Assembly (NCBI RefSeq): GCF_011077955.1
Contig: NZ_JAALBX010000001.1
Location: forward strand, 62,001-126,000
Length of the DNA stretch: 64,000 nucleotides
Direction of reading: 5' to 3'
Source of the DNA: Citrobacter freundii
Lineage (GTDB): Bacteria; Pseudomonadota; Gammaproteobacteria; Enterobacterales; Enterobacteriaceae
Of the stretch, positions 9,135-18,364 are shown in pieces; the first letter of the stretch is position 1; every line of letters starts with the position of its first letter. The notes under the pieces are model-generated. The model searched no databases. It was not told where the DNA came from and was given only the letters and a program-made list of their open reading frames with translations. A program made the translations under genes and the position numbers.

Positions 9135-10532
9135 ATTTTTACCCGAGTCGCTAATTTTTGCCGCAAGGTGCTAAATCGCGAGGAAAGCGAGGTTGACGCA
9201 GTCGTCAGCCAGCCCACGATTACCGTCATCCCGCGAGAACAGCATGCTATTTCCCGCAAAGATATCAGTGAAAACGCCCTAAAGGTGATGTATCGCCTGA
9301 ATAAAGCGGGCTATGAAGCCTGGCTGGTTGGCGGCGGGGTGCGCGATCTGTTGCTTGGCAAAAAACCGAAAGATTTTGACGTGACGACCAATGCCACGCC
9401 GGAACAGGTTCGAAAACTCTTTCGAAACTGCCGTCTGGTCGGTCGCCGTTTCCGCCTGGCCCATGTCATGTTCGGCCCGGAGATTATCGAAGTCGCGACC
9501 TTTCGCGGTCATCATGAAGAAAATGTCGACGATCGCGCCATTTCGCAACGCGGCCAGAATGGCATGCTGCTGCGCGATAACATTTTCGGCTCTATAGAAG
9601 AAGATGCCCAGCGCCGCGATTTCACCATCAACAGCCTTTATTACAGCGTGGCGGACTTCACCGTTCGCGATTACGTTGGCGGGTTGCAGGATTTAAAACT
9701 CGGCATCATCCGCCTGATTGGCGATCCGGAAACGCGCTACCGCGAAGATCCGGTACGTATGCTGCGCGCTGTGCGTTTCGCCGCGCGTCTGGATATGAAG
9801 ATAAGCCCGGAGACCGGCGAGCCTATTCCGCGCCTCGCCACGCTGATTAACGATGTTCCGCCCGCACGCTTGTTCGAAGAAGCGCTAAAGCTGTTACAGA
9901 TGGGCTACGGCTACAACACTTATTTGCTGCTGCGTGAATATTCGCTGTTCCAACCGCTGTTCCCGACCATCAGCCGCTATTTCACCGAGCAAGGCGACAG
10001 CCCGATGGAGCGCATCATTGCGCAGGTATTGAAAAATACCGATAACCGTATTCACAACGACATGCGTGTGAACCCGGCGTTCCTGTTTGCCGCGCTGTTC
10101 TGGTATCCGCAAATCGAAACGGCGCAAAAAATCGCCCAGGAAAGCGGGCTTAGCTGGAATGATGCATTTGCGCTGGCCATGAACGACGTGCTTGATGAAG
10201 CCTGCCGTTCGCTGGCGATCCCAAAACGCATTACGACGCTAATCCGCGATATCTGGCAGCTTCAACTGCGCCTGTCGCGTCGTCAGGGCAAGCGCGCCTG
10301 GAAACTGATGGAACATCCGAAATTCCGCGCGGCATACGATCTGCTGGCGCTGCGCGCTGAAGCGGAAAACAACGCTGAATTGCAGCGTCTGACCCGCTGG
10401 TGGGGCGAGTTTCAGGTTTCCGCGCCGCCTGCGCAAAAGAATATGCTTAACGATCTGGATGACGAGCCGGCTGCACGCCGCCGTACCCGCCGACCGCGCC
10501 GTCGCGCGCCGCGTCGCGAGGGCAATGCGTGA
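9135..10532 (+). CDS. pcnB: Poly(A) polymerase I, AUU-initiated
   Basis: Adds 3' poly(A) tails to RNAs, promoting decay and controlling ColE1-type plasmid copy number. Nucleotidyltransferase core [23 protein letters not shown] with the two catalytic Asp, [11 protein letters not shown] and the tRNA-nucleotidyltransferase-like RNA-binding region, then a very basic Arg-rich tail ([14 protein letters not shown]). The K-12 N-terminus [16 protein letters not shown] is reproduced by codons running from ATT at 9135, with GAGGTG 4-5 nt upstream; K-12 pcnB is a documented AUU-initiated gene. An internal GTG at 9168 would lose this conserved stretch. The gene is 465 codons and its stop overlaps the folK GTG by 4 nt. 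Confidence 0.93.
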   Translation: MFTRVANFCRKVLNREESEVDAVVSQPTITVIPREQHAISRKDISENALKVMYRLNKAGYEAWLVGGGVRDLLLGKKPKDFDVTTNATPEQVRKLFRNCRLVGRRFRLAHVMFGPEIIEVATFRGHHEENVDDRAISQRGQNGMLLRDNIFGSIEEDAQRRDFTINSLYYSVADFTVRDYVGGLQDLKLGIIRLIGDPETRYREDPVRMLRAVRFAARLDMKISPETGEPIPRLATLINDVPPARLFEEALKLLQMGYGYNTYLLLREYSLFQPLFPTISRYFTEQGDSPMERIIAQVLKNTDNRIHNDMRVNPAFLFAALFWYPQIETAQKIAQESGLSWNDAFALAMNDVLDEACRSLAIPKRITTLIRDIWQLQLRLSRRQGKRAWKLMEHPKFRAAYDLLALRAEAENNAELQRLTRWWGEFQVSAPPAQKNMLNDLDDEPAARRRTRRPRRRAPRREGNA

Positions 10533-11008
10533 CCCGTGTGTATATCGCTATCGGCAGCAACCTTGCATCACCTCTTGATCAAGTGAATGCTGCCCTGGCG
10601 GCGCTGGCTGATATCCCAGAAACCACGGTCGTCGCGGTATCGCCGTTTTACCGCACTCCCCCACTCGGCCCCCAGGATCAACCCGATTATCTGAACGCCG
10701 CCGTGGCGCTTGATACTGCGCTTGGGCCGCTTGCGCTCCTCGATCATACCCAGCGCATTGAGCTACAGCAGGGACGCGAGCGCAAAGCCCACCGCTGGGG
10801 GCCGCGTACGCTGGATTTAGACATCATGCTGTTTGGCGAACAGAAAATCGATACCGAGCGCCTGACGGTTCCGCATTACGACATGAAAAATCGCGCGTTT
10901 ATGTTATTGCCGCTGGCGCAGATCGCCCCTGATTTACGCTTCCCGGATGGCGAAAAATTATCCGACATTCTGGCAAATCTTGATCCCTCCGGCATTTCCC
11001 GCTGGTAG
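10529..11008 (+). CDS. folK: 6-hydroxymethyl-7,8-dihydropterin pyrophosphokinase
   Basis: Transfers pyrophosphate from ATP to 6-hydroxymethyl-7,8-dihydropterin, the step before dihydropteroate synthase in folate synthesis. The 159 residues (same as K-12) include the pterin-binding [19 protein letters not shown] segment, [19 protein letters not shown] with the Mg-binding DxD, and VPHYDMKNR. It begins with GTG overlapping the pcnB stop by 4 nt, implying translational coupling. The last ten residues differ from K-12. Confidence 0.97.
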   Translation: MTRVYIAIGSNLASPLDQVNAALAALADIPETTVVAVSPFYRTPPLGPQDQPDYLNAAVALDTALGPLALLDHTQRIELQQGRERKAHRWGPRTLDLDIMLFGEQKIDTERLTVPHYDMKNRAFMLLPLAQIAPDLRFPDGEKLSDILANLDPSGISRW

Positions 11009-11089
11009 TCAAATAACCCCTGAGCGCTGGCTACTCACTGAGAAAGCTATCGTTTACACTGTTCGCCATTTTCAGTTCAGGGGATAGCC

Positions 11090-11884
11090 ATGAAACCAAC
11101 CACCATTTCCCATCTTCGACGCCTTAAGGCGAGCGGACAAAAATTCGCTACCATCACCGCTTATGATTTTAGCTTCGCAAAACTGTTTGCCGATGAAGGC
11201 ATCGGCGTGATGCTGGTCGGCGATTCACTGGGAATGACGGTTCAGGGTCACGACTCCACGCTGCCGGTTAGCGTGGAAGATATCGCCTATCACACCCAGG
11301 CGGTGCGTCGGGGCGCGCCACACTGCCTGCTGTTAGCAGATCTGCCCTTTATGACCTACGCCACGGCGGAGCAGGCCTTTGCCAGTGCAAGCGTCGTCAT
11401 GCGCGCCGGCGCTAATATGGTGAAGATTGAAGGCGGTCGCTGGCTTGTGGATACCGTGCGCATGCTGACCGAACGCGCCGTACCGGTTTGCGGTCATTTG
11501 GGCCTGACGCCGCAGTCGGTCAATATCTTCGGCGGTTATAAAGTGCAAGGCCGCGATGAGGCCGCCGCGCAAACGCTGCTGGATGACGCGCTGGCGCTTG
11601 AAGCCGCTGGCGCGCAATTGCTGGTGCTGGAGTGTGTGCCGGTTGAACTCGCAAAGCGCGTAACCGACGCGCTCTCCATTCCGGTTATCGGGATCGGCGC
11701 GGGCAACGTGACCGACGGGCAAATTTTGGTGATGCACGATGCCTTTGGCATCACAGGCGGCCATATCCCGAAATTCGCTAAAAATTTCCTTCACAGCGCA
11801 GGCGACATGCGTGCCGCCGTGCGCCAGTATATTACTGACGTTGAGTCCGGTGCCTACCCGGGCGAAGAACACAGTTTCCACTGA
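11090..11884 (+). CDS. panB: 3-methyl-2-oxobutanoate hydroxymethyltransferase
   Basis: First committed step to pantothenate: adds a hydroxymethyl group from methylenetetrahydrofolate to 2-ketoisovalerate, giving ketopantoate. The 264-residue TIM-barrel protein shows [33 protein letters not shown] (Mg and substrate binding), KIEGG and [10 protein letters not shown] motifs. AGGGG lies before the ATG at 11090. panC follows after 14 bp. In K-12 a fimbrial cluster separates folK and panB; here the gap is only 81 bp. Confidence 0.97.
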   Translation: MKPTTISHLRRLKASGQKFATITAYDFSFAKLFADEGIGVMLVGDSLGMTVQGHDSTLPVSVEDIAYHTQAVRRGAPHCLLLADLPFMTYATAEQAFASASVVMRAGANMVKIEGGRWLVDTVRMLTERAVPVCGHLGLTPQSVNIFGGYKVQGRDEAAAQTLLDDALALEAAGAQLLVLECVPVELAKRVTDALSIPVIGIGAGNVTDGQILVMHDAFGITGGHIPKFAKNFLHSAGDMRAAVRQYITDVESGAYPGEEHSFH

Positions 11885-11898
11885 CAGGAGTATGGGTT

Positions 11899-12750
11899 GT
11901 GCTGATTATTGAAACCGTATTGATGCTGCGCCAGCAAATTCGCCGTCTGCGCCTTGAAGGCAAACGCATCGCGCTGGTGCCGACAATGGGAAACCTTCAT
12001 GACGGTCATATGAAGCTGGTTGATGAAGCGAAAGCGCGCGCCGATGTCGTGGTGGTAAGCATTTTCGTCAATCCTATGCAGTTCGATCGCCCGGACGATC
12101 TGGCGCGCTATCCGCGCACCCTGCAGGAAGATTGCGAAAAACTGACCCGCCGTGGTGTGGATATGGTCTTTTCCCCGACGCCGGAAGAGGTCTATCCGCA
12201 CGGCATGGGCGAGCAAACCTATGTCGAGGTGCCGGGAATTTCAACGATGCTTGAAGGCGCGTGCCGTCCGGGGCATTTTCGCGGCGTGTCTACCGTGGTC
12301 AGCAAGTTGTTTAACCTGGTGCAGCCGGATATTGCTTGTTTCGGCGAGAAGGATTACCAGCAACTTCAGCTTATCCGCAAGATGGTTGCTGATATGAGCT
12401 ACGACATAGAGATTGTCGGCGTGCCCACCGTGCGCGCCAAAGACGGTCTGGCGCTCAGTTCGCGCAACGGCTATCTCACCAGCGACCAGCGTAAAATCGC
12501 GCCGGGCCTGAGCAAGGTGATGAACGACATCGGGCAGAAATTGCAGGCTGGCGAGCGCGACGTGGAAGAGATCCTGGCGACCGCCGCGCTGGCGCTGAAT
12601 GAAATGGGCTTTCGCAGCGACGACTTACAAATTCGCGACGCCGATACCCTGCTTGAGTTATCGCCGCAAAGCCAACGCGCTGTGGTGTTGATGGCAGCAT
12701 GGCTCGGTCAGGCGCGTTTGATTGATAATCTGACGGTCACTCTGGCGTAA
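11899..12750 (+). CDS. panC: Pantothenate synthetase (pantoate-beta-alanine ligase)
   Basis: ATP-dependent condensation of pantoate with beta-alanine. The 283-residue protein matches K-12 in length and shows the class I synthetase-like signatures [14 protein letters not shown] (HIGH-like), [28 protein letters not shown] and ALSSRNGYL (KMSKS-like). It starts with GTG at 11899, preceded by GACAGGAG, as [18 protein letters not shown]. It lies just after panB, and panD follows after 107 bp with no intervening gene. Confidence 0.97.
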   Translation: MLIIETVLMLRQQIRRLRLEGKRIALVPTMGNLHDGHMKLVDEAKARADVVVVSIFVNPMQFDRPDDLARYPRTLQEDCEKLTRRGVDMVFSPTPEEVYPHGMGEQTYVEVPGISTMLEGACRPGHFRGVSTVVSKLFNLVQPDIACFGEKDYQQLQLIRKMVADMSYDIEIVGVPTVRAKDGLALSSRNGYLTSDQRKIAPGLSKVMNDIGQKLQAGERDVEEILATAALALNEMGFRSDDLQIRDADTLLELSPQSQRAVVLMAAWLGQARLIDNLTVTLA

Positions 12751-12857
12751 CGGCGCGGGGATAGACAGCGATTATAAAACGGGCAATACTGCCCCGGTAA
12801 AATTCCTGGAGCGGGTTTTCTCGCTCTGACAGTGTTGGTGTAGACAGGGTTAAATTT

Positions 12858-13238
12858 ATGATTCGTACAATGTTGCAGGGCAAACTGCATCGCGTCAAAG
12901 TGACTCAGGCAGACTTGCACTATGAAGGTTCCTGCGCCATTGATCAGGATTTTCTTGAAGCGGCTGGCATTCTGGAATATGAAGCCATCGATATTTACAA
13001 CGTGACCAACGGCAAGCGTTTTTCCACTTACGCGATTTCCGGCGAGCGCGGTTCTAAAATCATTTCCGTCAACGGCGCGGCAGCGCACTGTGCCGATGTG
13101 GGCGATATTTTAATTATCGCAAGCTACGTCACCGTGCCGGATGAGCAGGCCCGAAGCTGGCAGCCGAAAGTGGCGTATTTTGATGGCGACAACGAAATGA
13201 AACGTACCGCAAAAGCGGTTCCGGTTCAGGTTGCCTGA
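12858..13238 (+). CDS. panD: Aspartate 1-decarboxylase proenzyme
   Basis: Pyruvoyl enzyme making beta-alanine for pantothenate. The 126-residue proenzyme contains the self-cleavage site Gly24-Ser25 (HYEGSCAID), which yields the beta chain and the pyruvoyl-bearing alpha chain, and Tyr58/Lys9-type active-site residues ([20 protein letters not shown]). Its product feeds PanC, encoded just upstream. In K-12 a transposase-like gene separates panC and panD; it is absent here. Confidence 0.97.
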   Translation: MIRTMLQGKLHRVKVTQADLHYEGSCAIDQDFLEAAGILEYEAIDIYNVTNGKRFSTYAISGERGSKIISVNGAAAHCADVGDILIIASYVTVPDEQARSWQPKVAYFDGDNEMKRTAKAVPVQVA

Positions 13239-13266
13239 TAGTTTGCGCCCGCTCGCGGGCGCTATC
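13237..13266. terminator. Hairpin between convergent panD and yadE
   Basis: GC-rich stem GCGCCCG / CGGGCGC extended by GATA / TATC pairs, positioned where the two convergent genes meet. It has no U-tract on either strand, so it may act weakly or by stabilising the 3' end. Confidence 0.4.
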
Positions 13267-14512
13267 ACCCCTGAGGTTGATTACTGATTATCCGCGCCAT
13301 CTCTTCCAGTGAATCCGTTCTGAGAATATACAACCGCTTTAATAAATACGGGTTATCCCCCGGTTTCACCTTCCCTTTTACCGTCGTCACCGCCAGATGA
13401 AATCCCGCGTCCTGTGCCGCCTTTACCGCCTTTTGGTCATAGCCGCCAAAGGGATACGACAGGTACAACACATGAGGATTGAACTGCGTCAGCGCCCGGC
13501 GCGAGCGTTCGAAATCAAACAAAATATTGTGGTAATTGCGGCTTAGTAATATCGGGTGGCGCGTGTCATCGACGCGATGCAAAAAATGGGTGTGCGACTG
13601 AATATCAAAAACGTCCTGAATAGTTTGCAACTCCGACACGCTCATAAATTGCAGATATTTCGGATCCCATTTTTGCGGATGACGCTTAATACGTGAAGAA
13701 ATAATAAACGCCGTGGCATTAAAACCATATTGCTTCAATACCGGATAGGCATACCGCGCGACGGACTTTAAGCCATCGTCGAAGGTAATGACCACGGCTC
13801 TGGCTGGCAAATTCATGCGGTTATTCACATACCCTTCAAGTTGGTAGAGCGATAACGTGGCGTAGCCCATATCACGCAGCCAGGTCATCTGGTTGCTGAA
13901 AGCGCGCACGGAGGTTGTCGTTGAGGTATGTCGAAAGCGGGTGTTTTCTTCATCACGCAGGATATGGTGGTATGTCAGCACCGGAATGCCGTTATCCTCC
14001 TGAGCATCGAGGCTGCTGACCCACGCCAGTCGGTTGCCGATACGAATTTGAAACCAGGTCTGATTCAGACGGTCTTTAAGTTTAGAAAGAATGGGGTAAC
14101 GCAGGTTGTCCGCCAGCACGCCCAGCGGCTCGCTTTTATTATCAGGTTCGTTATACAGCGTGACGGCCTGCCAGGTCAGCAGATTCTGGTTGCTGAGCGG
14201 TTTATGCAGATCACCCAGCCGGTCTTCTATGGGCAGCTTACCTTCTACTGGTTTAAGGTGCTGCTTATCAATAAATCCGGTACCAAAACCAAAGCTAAAC
14301 TCATAATAATCGGCGTCAGTGGTTACCACCGCCAGCACCTGCCCCTCTTCAATTCGGCCAACAGAAATCACCCGATTACCGACATGCGCCCAAATAGCCG
14401 CATCTTCCGTGGTTTGCATATAGCGCGGCGGATTAAACGTCGTATTAACCAGGATCGCCCCGGCAGGCGCAGTCACAAACAGCACAAAGCAGAAAAGAAG
14501 GCGTATCAGCAT
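13265..14512 (-). CDS. yadE: Polysaccharide deacetylase family protein (YadE-like)
   Basis: Exported carbohydrate esterase family 4 (NodB-homology) protein; substrate unknown. From the ATG at 14512 it is about 415 residues with a signal peptide ([19 protein letters not shown]), an N-terminal region with SH3-like character (about 25-170), and a deacetylase domain carrying VLTYHHI, the catalytic VITFDDG, SHTHFLH zinc ligands and [10 protein letters not shown]. An upstream in-frame start at 14575 would bury the signal peptide behind about 21 residues, so I prefer 14512. Position between panD and yadI matches K-12 yadE. Confidence 0.85.
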   Translation of the reverse strand: MLIRLLFCFVLFVTAPAGAILVNTTFNPPRYMQTTEDAAIWAHVGNRVISVGRIEEGQVLAVVTTDADYYEFSFGFGTGFIDKQHLKPVEGKLPIEDRLGDLHKPLSNQNLLTWQAVTLYNEPDNKSEPLGVLADNLRYPILSKLKDRLNQTWFQIRIGNRLAWVSSLDAQEDNGIPVLTYHHILRDEENTRFRHTSTTTSVRAFSNQMTWLRDMGYATLSLYQLEGYVNNRMNLPARAVVITFDDGLKSVARYAYPVLKQYGFNATAFIISSRIKRHPQKWDPKYLQFMSVSELQTIQDVFDIQSHTHFLHRVDDTRHPILLSRNYHNILFDFERSRRALTQFNPHVLYLSYPFGGYDQKAVKAAQDAGFHLAVTTVKGKVKPGDNPYLLKRLYILRTDSLEEMARIISNQPQG

Positions 14513-14590
14513 AAAGGATCGCAGCGGCTCGGGGGAATGTGCGCTTATTTTGACAAAAAGTGCCTTACAGACCAAGCGCTAAACCTGGGA

Positions 14591-15022
14591 TCATGAAGGG
14601 TTCAGTAAAACAAAGGGCGGATTTTTTTGCTGTTGATGCCACAGGCTACTGACGGCTTCGCCGCCGCGCTCAACAATGGTGTGGCGAAACGCGCGGCTGC
14701 TTAAGCAAAAGCGCAGCGGATACAGTTCAGAGAGGAGATTGAGTGAAATACCGGAAATGACTTCGCAATTATTATGTTTATGGCTCATTAACGCGGCAAC
14801 ACGATACGGCGCGGCGCCGTTACAGTCGGTGAGAAAAATCACGCCGTCGCCTGAATCCGCATGATGGAGCGCGTCGCACATCATGCGACTTAGCATGTTG
14901 GTACCCACGCCGTTCCAGTAATTCACTACCCGGCATTGCGGGATATGACCATAGCGCTTTTCAAGTTGTTCGAGTATGCATTGCGCCTTATCGTCATGAC
15001 AGGCGATGACCCATCCCAGCAT
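14591..15022 (-). CDS. yadI: PTS EIIA-Man family protein YadI
   Basis: Single-domain homologue of the EIIA component of mannose-type phosphotransferase systems, 143 residues. The phosphorylatable histidine is His9 in MLGWVIACHDDKAQ, followed by the family's GVIFLTDCNGAAPYRVA loop. No cognate EIIB/C/D genes are adjacent, so it may have a regulatory role or work with a distant permease. Closely resembles K-12 YadI, including the ending SSLWHQQQKNPPFVL. Confidence 0.92.
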   Translation of the reverse strand: MLGWVIACHDDKAQCILEQLEKRYGHIPQCRVVNYWNGVGTNMLSRMMCDALHHADSGDGVIFLTDCNGAAPYRVAALMSHKHNNCEVISGISLNLLSELYPLRFCLSSRAFRHTIVERGGEAVSSLWHQQQKNPPFVLLNPS

Positions 15023-15098
15023 TCACGCGTCCTCCTTCAAAAGAGGTAGTTTAGCGAAGTAACATTCTGACGCTGTGACCGTAATCATGAGAAAATAA

Positions 15099-15120
15099 AA
15101 GGCCCTCACAGGAGGGCCTT
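15099..15120 (-). terminator. Terminator downstream of yadGH
   Basis: Stem AAGGCCCTC / GAGGGCCTT with a 4-nt loop; read leftward it is followed by TTATTTTC. It separates yadH from yadI. Confidence 0.75.
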
Positions 15121-15143
15121 ATTTAACATGAAAAGGTAACGAC

Positions 15144-15914
15144 TCAGCTACGCAACCCGCGCCCGCGCTGGATGAGATACCAGCATATAAGATAAAACGC
15201 GAGGATAAACACCACCAGCACGCCAAGGGTGAAGCCAAGCGGCACATCGTTAATGCCAAGGAAGCCGTATCGGAATCCGCTAATCATATACACGATGGGA
15301 TTGAGATGTGACAGCGCTTGCCAGAACGGGGGCAGTAAGGTGAGCGAATAAAACACGCCGCCCAGATAGGTTAACGGCGTCAGCACAAAAGTCGGGATCA
15401 GGCTGATGTCATCAAAAGTGGTCGCGAACACGGCATTCAGCAGCCCCGCCAGTGAAAAAAGAATGGCGGTAAACAGCAGCGTGACCGCGACAAAAAGCCA
15501 CGAATGCACCTGAAAGGGCACGAAAAACAACGAAATCGCGGTAACCAATATCCCCACGCATAACCCCCGCGCCACGCCGCCGCCGACATAGCCGATAATA
15601 ATCACGTGGGTCGGCACCGGCGCGACCAGCAGCTCTTCAATATTGCGCTGGAATTTGGCGCTAAAGAACGACGAAGCCACGTTAGCGTATGCGTTGGTGA
15701 TAACCGCCATCATGATTAACCCCGGCACGATAAATTGCATATAGCTAAAGCCATGCATTTCGCCGATACGCGAACCAATCAGATTGCCGAAAATAATAAA
15801 ATAAAGCGTCATGGTGATAACCGGCGGGACCAGAGTTTGCACCCAGATACGCATAAAACGGTGGATCTCTTTAAGCCAGATGCTTTTTAGCGCCACCCAG
15901 TACAGCTGCATCAT
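15144..15914 (-). CDS. yadH: ABC-2 type transporter permease YadH
   Basis: Inner-membrane permease of an exporter-type ABC transporter; cargo unknown. The 256 residues form about six hydrophobic helices and carry the ABC-2 signature region (LNPIVYMISGFRYGFLG). Its start overlaps the yadG stop by 4 nt, so the two are translated together and form one transporter. Near identical to K-12 YadH. Confidence 0.95.
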   Translation of the reverse strand: MMQLYWVALKSIWLKEIHRFMRIWVQTLVPPVITMTLYFIIFGNLIGSRIGEMHGFSYMQFIVPGLIMMAVITNAYANVASSFFSAKFQRNIEELLVAPVPTHVIIIGYVGGGVARGLCVGILVTAISLFFVPFQVHSWLFVAVTLLFTAILFSLAGLLNAVFATTFDDISLIPTFVLTPLTYLGGVFYSLTLLPPFWQALSHLNPIVYMISGFRYGFLGINDVPLGFTLGVLVVFILAFYLICWYLIQRGRGLRS

Positions 15915-16837
15915 GCCTGGTCTCCTTGTTTGTCATTCACAAGCGTTACGAACAACTCTTCAAGCCGGTTGGCTTTATTACGCATACTCAGGATCTGAAT
16001 GCCCTGCGCAGTTAATTGATTAAACACACTGTTGATCCCCTGTTCGCGCAGCACTTCGACTTCCAGCGTCGAGGTATCCACCAGCCGATACTGGTAACCT
16101 TCAAGTTTCGGCAGCGGGCTTTTTGGCGCCAAATCGAGAATAAAGGTTTCCGATTTTAGCTTGGAAAGCAGCGCTTTCATTGAGGTGTTCTCCACCAACT
16201 CGCCACGCTGAATTATGCCGATATTGCGGCACAGCATTTCTGCTTCTTCCAGATAGTGCGTGGTAAGAATAATAGTGGTGCCTTTATCGTTGAGATCTTT
16301 GAGGAAACCCCACATAGAACGTCGAAGTTCAATGTCGACGCCAGCGGTGGGTTCGTCGAGGATAAGCAGTTTTGGCTCATGCATCAGAGCACGGGCAATC
16401 ATGAGGCGGCGTTTCATCCCGCCTGATAACATACGCGCACGTTCGTTGCGTTTTTCCCACAAATCGAGCTGGTTAAGATACTTTTCGCTGCGCTCTATGG
16501 CTTCTTTGCGCTCAACGCCGTAGTAACCCGCCTGGTTGACCACAATTTGCTGCACCGTTTCAAACGGGTTGAAGTTAAACTCTTGCGGCACCAGGCCCAG
16601 TTGGCGCTTGGCGTTGACCACGTCTTTTTCGAGGTCATAACCAAACACTCTCACCCGCCCGGAGGTTTTGTTTACCAGCGAGCTTATTATCCCGATAGTG
16701 GTAGATTTACCGGCGCCGTTTGGCCCAAGCAGGGCGTAGAAATCACCCGACTCCACTTGTAAGTCAATGCCACGCAACGCTTTTACGCCGCCGGGATAGG
16801 TTTTTTTTAATCCTTCCAGTTCCAATGCAATTGTCAT
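15911..16837 (-). CDS. yadG: ABC transporter ATP-binding protein YadG
   Basis: Cytoplasmic ATPase partner of YadH. The 308-residue protein has Walker A GPNGAGKST (near 39-47), Q-loop, ABC signature LSGGMKRRL, Walker B LLILDEPTAGVD and the switch His in ILTTHYLEEAE, followed by a DrrA/CcmA-like C-terminal domain. Substrate is not known; the family includes drug and polysaccharide exporters. Divergent from can. Confidence 0.95.
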   Translation of the reverse strand: MTIALELEGLKKTYPGGVKALRGIDLQVESGDFYALLGPNGAGKSTTIGIISSLVNKTSGRVRVFGYDLEKDVVNAKRQLGLVPQEFNFNPFETVQQIVVNQAGYYGVERKEAIERSEKYLNQLDLWEKRNERARMLSGGMKRRLMIARALMHEPKLLILDEPTAGVDIELRRSMWGFLKDLNDKGTTIILTTHYLEEAEMLCRNIGIIQRGELVENTSMKALLSKLKSETFILDLAPKSPLPKLEGYQYRLVDTSTLEVEVLREQGINSVFNQLTAQGIQILSMRNKANRLEELFVTLVNDKQGDQA

Positions 16838-16944
16838 GGATATACAGTTACCTTGTATCGCACAAAAGTTATGGTGTTTAAAAAATTTTTGAGTTGCCTT
16901 ATATTACATCAACGCAATCCCTCGGTTACAGGTTGTTAACCTAA

Positions 16945-17607
16945 ATGAAAGATATTGACGCACTAATCAACAACAACGCTCACTGGTCCGAAATGCTGGT
17001 GAAAGAAGATCCAGGATTTTTTGAACGCCTTGCTCAAGCGCAAAAGCCGCGCTTTCTGTGGATCGGCTGCTCTGACAGCCGCGTTCCTGCAGAACGCTTA
17101 ACCGGCCTTGAGCCCGGTGAATTATTTGTTCACCGCAACGTCGCAAACCTCGTCATCCATACCGATCTTAACTGCCTGTCAGTGGTTCAGTATGCGGTGG
17201 ACGTACTTGAAGTTGAACACATTATTATTTGTGGACACTACGGCTGCGGCGGCGTGCAGGCTGCGGTTGAAAACCCGGAACTGGGTCTTATCAACAACTG
17301 GCTGCTGCATATTCGTGATATTTGGTTCAAACACAGCTCTCTGCTGGGCGAAATTCCGCAAGAACGCCGCCTGGATACGCTTTGCGAACTCAACGTTATG
17401 GAACAGGTATATAACCTGGGCCATTCCACTATTATGCAATCAGCCTGGAAACGTGGCCAGAAAGTGACGATTCACGGCTGGGCCTACGGGATCCACGACG
17501 GCCTGCTGCGCAATTTAGACGTGACCGCCACCAGTCGTGAAACGCTGGAACAGCGCTATCGCAATGGCATCTCCAATCTGAAGCTTACGCACGCCAGTCA
17601 TAAATAA
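16945..17607 (+). CDS. can: Beta-class carbonic anhydrase
   Basis: Interconverts CO2 and bicarbonate, needed for carboxylation reactions in air. The 220-residue protein has zinc ligands Cys42 and Asp44 in [10 protein letters not shown] and His98-Cys101 in HYGCGG, matching the type II beta enzyme of E. coli. Start [11 protein letters not shown] matches K-12. Divergent from yadG; a shared terminator separates it from convergent hpt. Confidence 0.97.
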   Translation: MKDIDALINNNAHWSEMLVKEDPGFFERLAQAQKPRFLWIGCSDSRVPAERLTGLEPGELFVHRNVANLVIHTDLNCLSVVQYAVDVLEVEHIIICGHYGCGGVQAAVENPELGLINNWLLHIRDIWFKHSSLLGEIPQERRLDTLCELNVMEQVYNLGHSTIMQSAWKRGQKVTIHGWAYGIHDGLLRNLDVTATSRETLEQRYRNGISNLKLTHASHK

Positions 17608-17612
17608 TCTAA

Positions 17613-17635
17613 AAGGGGCCGCGGCCCCTTTTTTT
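17613..17635. terminator. Bidirectional terminator between can and hpt
   Basis: Stem AAGGGGCC / GGCCCCTT followed by T7 on the plus strand and preceded by A-rich sequence that gives a weaker U-tract leftward. It reaches the hpt stop codon. Confidence 0.85.
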
Positions 17636-18170
17636 ATTCATCCAGCAAAATGACTTTGCCGATATAGGGCAAATGACGATAGCGCTGGGCATAATCGATA
17701 CCATAACCCACCACGAATTCATCGGGAATCGAAAAGCCGATAAACTCGACATTCACATTCACTTCCCGGCGCGACGGTTTATCCAGCAGCGTACAAATCG
17801 CCAAAGACTTCGGCTCACGCAGACGTAAAATTTCACGCACTTTCGACAACGTGTTCCCGGAATCAATGATGTCTTCCACAATCAACACATCTTTGCCGCG
17901 GATATCTTCATCCAGGTCTTTTAAGATTTTAACATCACGCGTGGAAGACATGCCGCTGCCGTAGCTCGACGCCGTCATAAAATCGACTTCGTGCCCAACC
18001 TTAACTTCACGGCATAAATCGGCCATAAACATAAACGAACCGCGCAGCAGGCCAACCAGCACCATTTCACTGCCGCTATCGCGATAACGTTCCGTAATCT
18101 CGCGTCCCAGTTCAACGATACGCGCTTTAATCTCCGCTTCGGAGATCATCACTTCAACAGTATGTTTCAT
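17634..18170 (-). CDS. hpt: Hypoxanthine phosphoribosyltransferase
   Basis: Purine salvage enzyme converting hypoxanthine (and guanine less well) to nucleotides with PRPP. The 178 residues include the PRPP-binding loop [14 protein letters not shown] and [15 protein letters not shown] start at the ATG 18170 ([13 protein letters not shown]), identical to the K-12 start; an in-frame upstream ATG at 18203 would add 11 unrelated residues. Divergent from gcd with a CRP site between them. Confidence 0.96.
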   Translation of the reverse strand: MKHTVEVMISEAEIKARIVELGREITERYRDSGSEMVLVGLLRGSFMFMADLCREVKVGHEVDFMTASSYGSGMSSTRDVKILKDLDEDIRGKDVLIVEDIIDSGNTLSKVREILRLREPKSLAICTLLDKPSRREVNVNVEFIGFSIPDEFVVGYGIDYAQRYRHLPYIGKVILLDE

Positions 18171-18299
18171 ATCACTAACCATATGATTTAAAAAATAAAT
18201 CATTAAATGCCGACGCGTAGCGCGCCCACACTAATTTGTAAGGCTGGCAGTATAACAGTAATTAGCATGCCGGGACCTATTCTGAAAAAAAGCTCTTTT

Positions 18300-18315
18300 T
18301 GTGATTAAGATCACA
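18300..18315. promoter_or_regulatory. CRP (cAMP receptor protein) site between hpt and gcd
   Basis: Perfect consensus dyad TGTGA-N6-TCACA centred about 57 bp upstream of the gcd ATG and about 137 bp upstream of the hpt ATG. Gcd in E. coli is reported to be under negative cAMP-CRP control, so the site may repress gcd and/or act on hpt; the direction is inferred. Confidence 0.85.
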
Positions 18316-18364
18316 CATGTTAATAACTATAATTACTTGCTACTAAAAATTTAAGAGTGTGATT

